Below are positions 5,704 to 8,356 of a stretch of DNA of 8,356 nt, piece by piece. The stretch's first letter is position 1. Each line of letters opens with the position of its first letter. The translations under genes were made by a program, and so were the position numbers. The notes beneath the pieces are model-generated. The model did not search any database. It was not told the origin of the DNA and saw only the letters and a program-made list of their open reading frames with translations. Where the stretch lies: assembly GCA_902780365.1 (NCBI GenBank), contig CACZFE010000066.1, positions 1 to 8,356 of the forward strand. Reading direction: 5' to 3'. The stretch is from an uncultured Spirochaetales bacterium. Lineage in GTDB: Bacteria; UBP6; UBA1177.

Positions 5704-8356
5704 ATGAAGCAGGTTTCACTGAAAAACGATGTCACGAAAACGGTTTCGCTTGACTCCATATCGCCTGATTTCATCTATGATCACGAAGAACCGGCGAACG
5801 GCTGGAAATACGATGTGAAGGAGGAGATCGGGCGCGGCGGGATCGGCAAGGTCATGATTGCTTTCGACCGCACCGTAGGGCGCGAGATCGCTCTGAAGGA
5901 GCTTATAAACGGTTCAAATAATGACAGGATCCCGTCTCTTGACAAGATGAGATCCGACGAGGCGCGCTTTCTGAGAGAGGCGTGCGTCACGGGCCAGCTT
6001 GAGCATCCCGGCATAGTTCCTGTTTATGAAATAGGCCGCAAACCGGATGAAAACCGCTACTACACGATGCGTCTTGTCCGCGGAGTTACGCTTTCGCAGG
6101 CTATCAAAGATGCGGGAACGCTTGAAAAAAGACTCAGGCTTTTGCCTCATTTCCGTGATATCTGCAACGCCATAGCGTATTCGCACAGCAGAGGAGTCAT
6201 TCACCGCGACATAAAGCCGGAAAACATCATGATCGGAGAGTTCGGTGAAACGGTCGTATTGGACTGGGGGCTCGCAAAAGTAAAAGGCGAGGAGGATACG
6301 ACCGCGGGCGAACTCAGAGAAGAGCTGAACCTTCTGAAAATTGAAAATATCGGCATGACAATTAAGGGAAAGGCGATAGGAACTCCGGCATATATGTCTC
6401 CGGAGCAGGCGAGAGGTGATATCGCGGCGATAGACGAACGCAGCGACATATACTCGCTGGGAGCAGTCCTTTATGAGATACTGACAGGTTTTCCTCCGTT
6501 TTCAGGAAAGGATGTCCAGGCGACGCTTGAAAATGTAAAATCTGGTATTCCGGTCGATATCACGGTTTACGAGCCGGCTTGTCCTCTTGATTTGAGGGCT
6601 GTCGTTGCCAAAACGCTGACCAAAGACCCGTCTTCCCGCTATCAGTCGGCTTTGGAAGTCGCGAAAGAGATAGAAAACTTCATGTCCGGCGGCAGGATCA
6701 CGGCTTATGAATACAGTTCTCTGGAACTTGCAAAGCGTTTCGTGATAAAAAACAAACCTCTTTCAGTTCTCGGAACGCTTTTTATCATTCTTTTGTTCTT
6801 CGCTTCTGCCGCAGCTTTTCAGGCTTACTACAAGTCTGTAAAGGATGAAAGAACGGCTCATCTTAATCTTTCTCTGGGTTATCTTGAATATGCCGGAAAA
6901 CTTCTGGAAGAGGGAAGGTATTCCGATTCTGAGATTTTTGCATCCGCTGCGCTCTATAACTCTCCGTTCAATTCTAAGAGCCCGTGGAGCTATCCTGATT
7001 CGTATCTTAATGAAAATATTGAAGAAAGTCGAGAGAGTATGCTGCATATACAATCTCTTTTGTATCTTTCAAAAGTCTACGGCAACAACGCTTTCAAAGG
7101 CAATTTGGCAAATGTGGATTTTGATGCGCGCAGTGTCGCGGTTTCCCCTGACGCCTCTCTTTTTGCGGTTTCCGGCAAAAGAAAGGAGGTCAGAGTATAT
7201 GCAGCAGACGGAACTGAAAAATTTACCCTGAGCGGTCACAAGGACGAAGTCAGTGCGGTCGGATTTTCTTCTGACGGCAAGTATATAGCAACAGGAAGCT
7301 GGGACAACAACCTCATTCTCTGGAATGCTTCGGACGGTGCGCAGATAAAATCGCTGCCGACTCTTGCCGGTGAAATTTACGCGCTTGCCTTTTCTCCAAG
7401 GAACAAATTTATCGCGTTCGGCGGAACGGAAAAGACGCTCTGGGTCGTAAAGACCGACGATCTCACCCTTTCTTCGGCCGGCAGGTTCGAACTTGAGAAC
7501 ACTGTCCGCAGCATAGACTGGGCGCCGGACGGAACAAGGATTCTTGTCTCCGACAGCTCGGGGAAAATCTATCTTATTGCCAGAAGCGGTATAGAAAAGA
7601 TTTTCGACTTTCACACCGAACCGACGGTGGCAGTCCGTTTTTTGAACGACGGAGCCAGATTTATATCGGCAAGTTACGATAAAAAATTGGCTCTCTGGAG
7701 TGTCGTTTCAGATAAACCGCTCGGTGTTTTCGAGCATTGGGACGCTTTTTTCTCGCTTGATGTCTCGAATGACGGAAGGCTGGCCGCCGCCGCGACGCAT
7801 GACGGTTCCATAAAACTGATAAATCTTGACACAAGGCAGATCGATGACCTTCGTGATCATGAAGGTTCGGTCTATTCTGCGACATTCCTTCCGATGGGCA
7901 ATTCGCTCGTTTCGGTGGGAGAAGACCGTGCGGTCAAGTTGTGGCGCACCGATTTGACCAAAGAGATGAAACGACTGCGCGGACATACGACCTACATTCC
8001 GTCGCTCGCATACTCTCCGGACGAAAAGTTCCTGGCTTCGTCAAGCTGGGATTTCTCGACAAGGCTCTGGAACATAGCGACAGAATCGGCGATCTCTTCT
8101 TTCGGTGAAGACGGCACGGTTTCATACAGCCTTGCGTTTTCGCCGGACGGACAGTTCCTCGCTTCGGGCGATTCTGACGGAATGCTCCGTTTCTGGAATC
8201 CTCTGACAGGCAAAAAGATTTTTTCATATCCGTTGCACACAGACCAGATTTCGACGATAGTTTTTTTCAATAACGGCAAAAACATAATTTCCGCCGGGAA
8301 GGACAAAAAGGTCAAGATATTCGACCTTTCGGAAAGACGTGTTTCCAATGTTTTGG
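5704..8356 (+). CDS. Membrane Ser/Thr protein kinase with extracytoplasmic WD40 repeats (3' end outside window)
   Basis: Open from the ATG to the window edge, 884 residues with no stop. AGAGG (5694-5698) lies 5 nt upstream of the start. Residues about 36-327 are a complete Hanks-type kinase domain: glycine loop GRGGIGKV (43-50), ATP-anchoring lysine K65 in IALKEL, helix-C glutamate probably E92, catalytic loop HRDIKPEN (167-174), metal-binding motif DWG (187-189) instead of DFG, GTPAYMSPEQA (226-236) and DERSDIYSLG (244-253). All residues needed for catalysis are present. The activation segment is long, with T199, T200 and T219 as possible phosphorylation sites. One TM helix follows (about 351-373), then a helical, TPR-like stretch (about 380-465) and at least ten WD40-like repeats to the end. 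Predicted topology is kinase inside, WD40 outside, as a possible ligand-sensing part; partners are unknown. Transcribed away from the lipoprotein operon. Confidence 0.93.
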   Translation, partial: MKQVSLKNDVTKTVSLDSISPDFIYDHEEPANGWKYDVKEEIGRGGIGKVMIAFDRTVGREIALKELINGSNNDRIPSLDKMRSDEARFLREACVTGQLEHPGIVPVYEIGRKPDENRYYTMRLVRGVTLSQAIKDAGTLEKRLRLLPHFRDICNAIAYSHSRGVIHRDIKPENIMIGEFGETVVLDWGLAKVKGEEDTTAGELREELNLLKIENIGMTIKGKAIGTPAYMSPEQARGDIAAIDERSDIYSLGAVLYEILTGFPPFSGKDVQATLENVKSGIPVDITVYEPACPLDLRAVVAKTLTKDPSSRYQSALEVAKEIENFMSGGRITAYEYSSLELAKRFVIKNKPLSVLGTLFIILLFFASAAAFQAYYKSVKDERTAHLNLSLGYLEYAGKLLEEGRYSDSEIFASAALYNSPFNSKSPWSYPDSYLNENIEESRESMLHIQSLLYLSKVYGNNAFKGNLANVDFDARSVAVSPDASLFAVSGKRKEVRVYAADGTEKFTLSGHKDEVSAVGFSSDGKYIATGSWDNNLILWNASDGAQIKSLPTLAGEIYALAFSPRNKFIAFGGTEKTLWVVKTDDLTLSSAGRFELENTVRSIDWAPDGTRILVSDSSGKIYLIARSGIEKIFDFHTEPTVAVRFLNDGARFISASYDKKLALWSVVSDKPLGVFEHWDAFFSLDVSNDGRLAAAATHDGSIKLINLDTRQIDDLRDHEGSVYSATFLPMGNSLVSVGEDRAVKLWRTDLTKEMKRLRGHTTYIPSLAYSPDEKFLASSSWDFSTRLWNIATESAISSFGEDGTVSYSLAFSPDGQFLASGDSDGMLRFWNPLTGKKIFSYPLHTDQISTIVFFNNGKNIISAGKDKKVKIFDLSERRVSNVL
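7126..8325 (+). repeat. WD40-like repeat region in the kinase, at least ten units
   Basis: Units are spaced about 38-45 residues apart, at approximately residues 475-502, 511-541, 555-583, 597-627, 638-668, 678-709, 719-749, 760-790, 802-832 and 844-874. The better-conserved ones show the GH...D...LW/F pattern, for example 'GHKDEVSAVGFSSDGKYIA' then 'NNLILWN', and 'VSYSLAFSPDGQFLASG' then 'MLRFWN'. Units 3, 4 and 6 are the most diverged and lack the terminal WD pair. One propeller usually has seven blades, so ten or more units imply two propellers once the missing C-terminus is counted. Confidence 0.85.

Noticed and set aside
7069..7614. A 181-codon minus-strand open frame antisense to the WD40 region
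   Set aside because: The plus-strand kinase frame shows clear WD40 repeats throughout this stretch; the antisense frame has no family features.

Overview
The window reads as a chromosomal segment of a Gram-negative-type bacterium of complex lifestyle. The pointers are a lipoprotein with a lipobox, a periplasmic LytM-like protein, a Cache/HAMP-like receptor resembling the Myxococcus MXAN_5187 family, and a large eukaryotic-like Ser/Thr kinase of the 'DWGLAK' type fused to WD40 repeats. Kinases of that type are familiar from Planctomycetes, Lentisphaerae, Myxococcota and several uncultured deep-branching phyla. Sequence alone does not settle the phylum. Coding density is very high: the only sizeable non-coding stretch is a 115-nt divergent control region. 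No tRNA, rRNA, CRISPR array or insertion sequence is visible.

Layout. Positions 1-120 hold the 3' end of an unrecognised gene. It is followed on the same strand, with gaps of only 17, 7 and 2 nt, by a two-TM receptor-like protein (138-1637), a small zinc-ribbon tail-anchored protein (1645-1986) and rsmD (1989-2540). These four probably form one transcription unit. rsmD converges, with a 5-nt gap, on a minus-strand operon. In transcription order that operon is: a lipoprotein with a CBM9-like C-terminal domain (5588 to 4392), a secreted coiled-coil protein with an apparently degenerate LytM/M23 domain (4408 to 3605), and rsgA (3601 to 2546). Across the 115-nt spacer, a membrane Ser/Thr kinase with at least ten WD40-like repeats starts at 5704 and runs off the right edge.

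How it may fit together. RsmD and RsgA both act on the small ribosomal subunit. They are housekeeping genes sitting at the ends of two operons that otherwise encode envelope and signalling proteins of unclear function. The lipoprotein and LytM-like protein look like cell-envelope factors. The kinase spans the inner membrane, with its catalytic domain in the cytoplasm and its WD40 propeller(s) predicted outside. The divergent arrangement makes a regulatory or functional link between kinase and lipoprotein operon conceivable, but this is inference. I see no defence system, mobile element or obviously novel multi-gene machine. The most interesting items are the uncharacterised receptor/zinc-ribbon pair, the LytM-like protein lacking catalytic residues, and the very large WD40 kinase.
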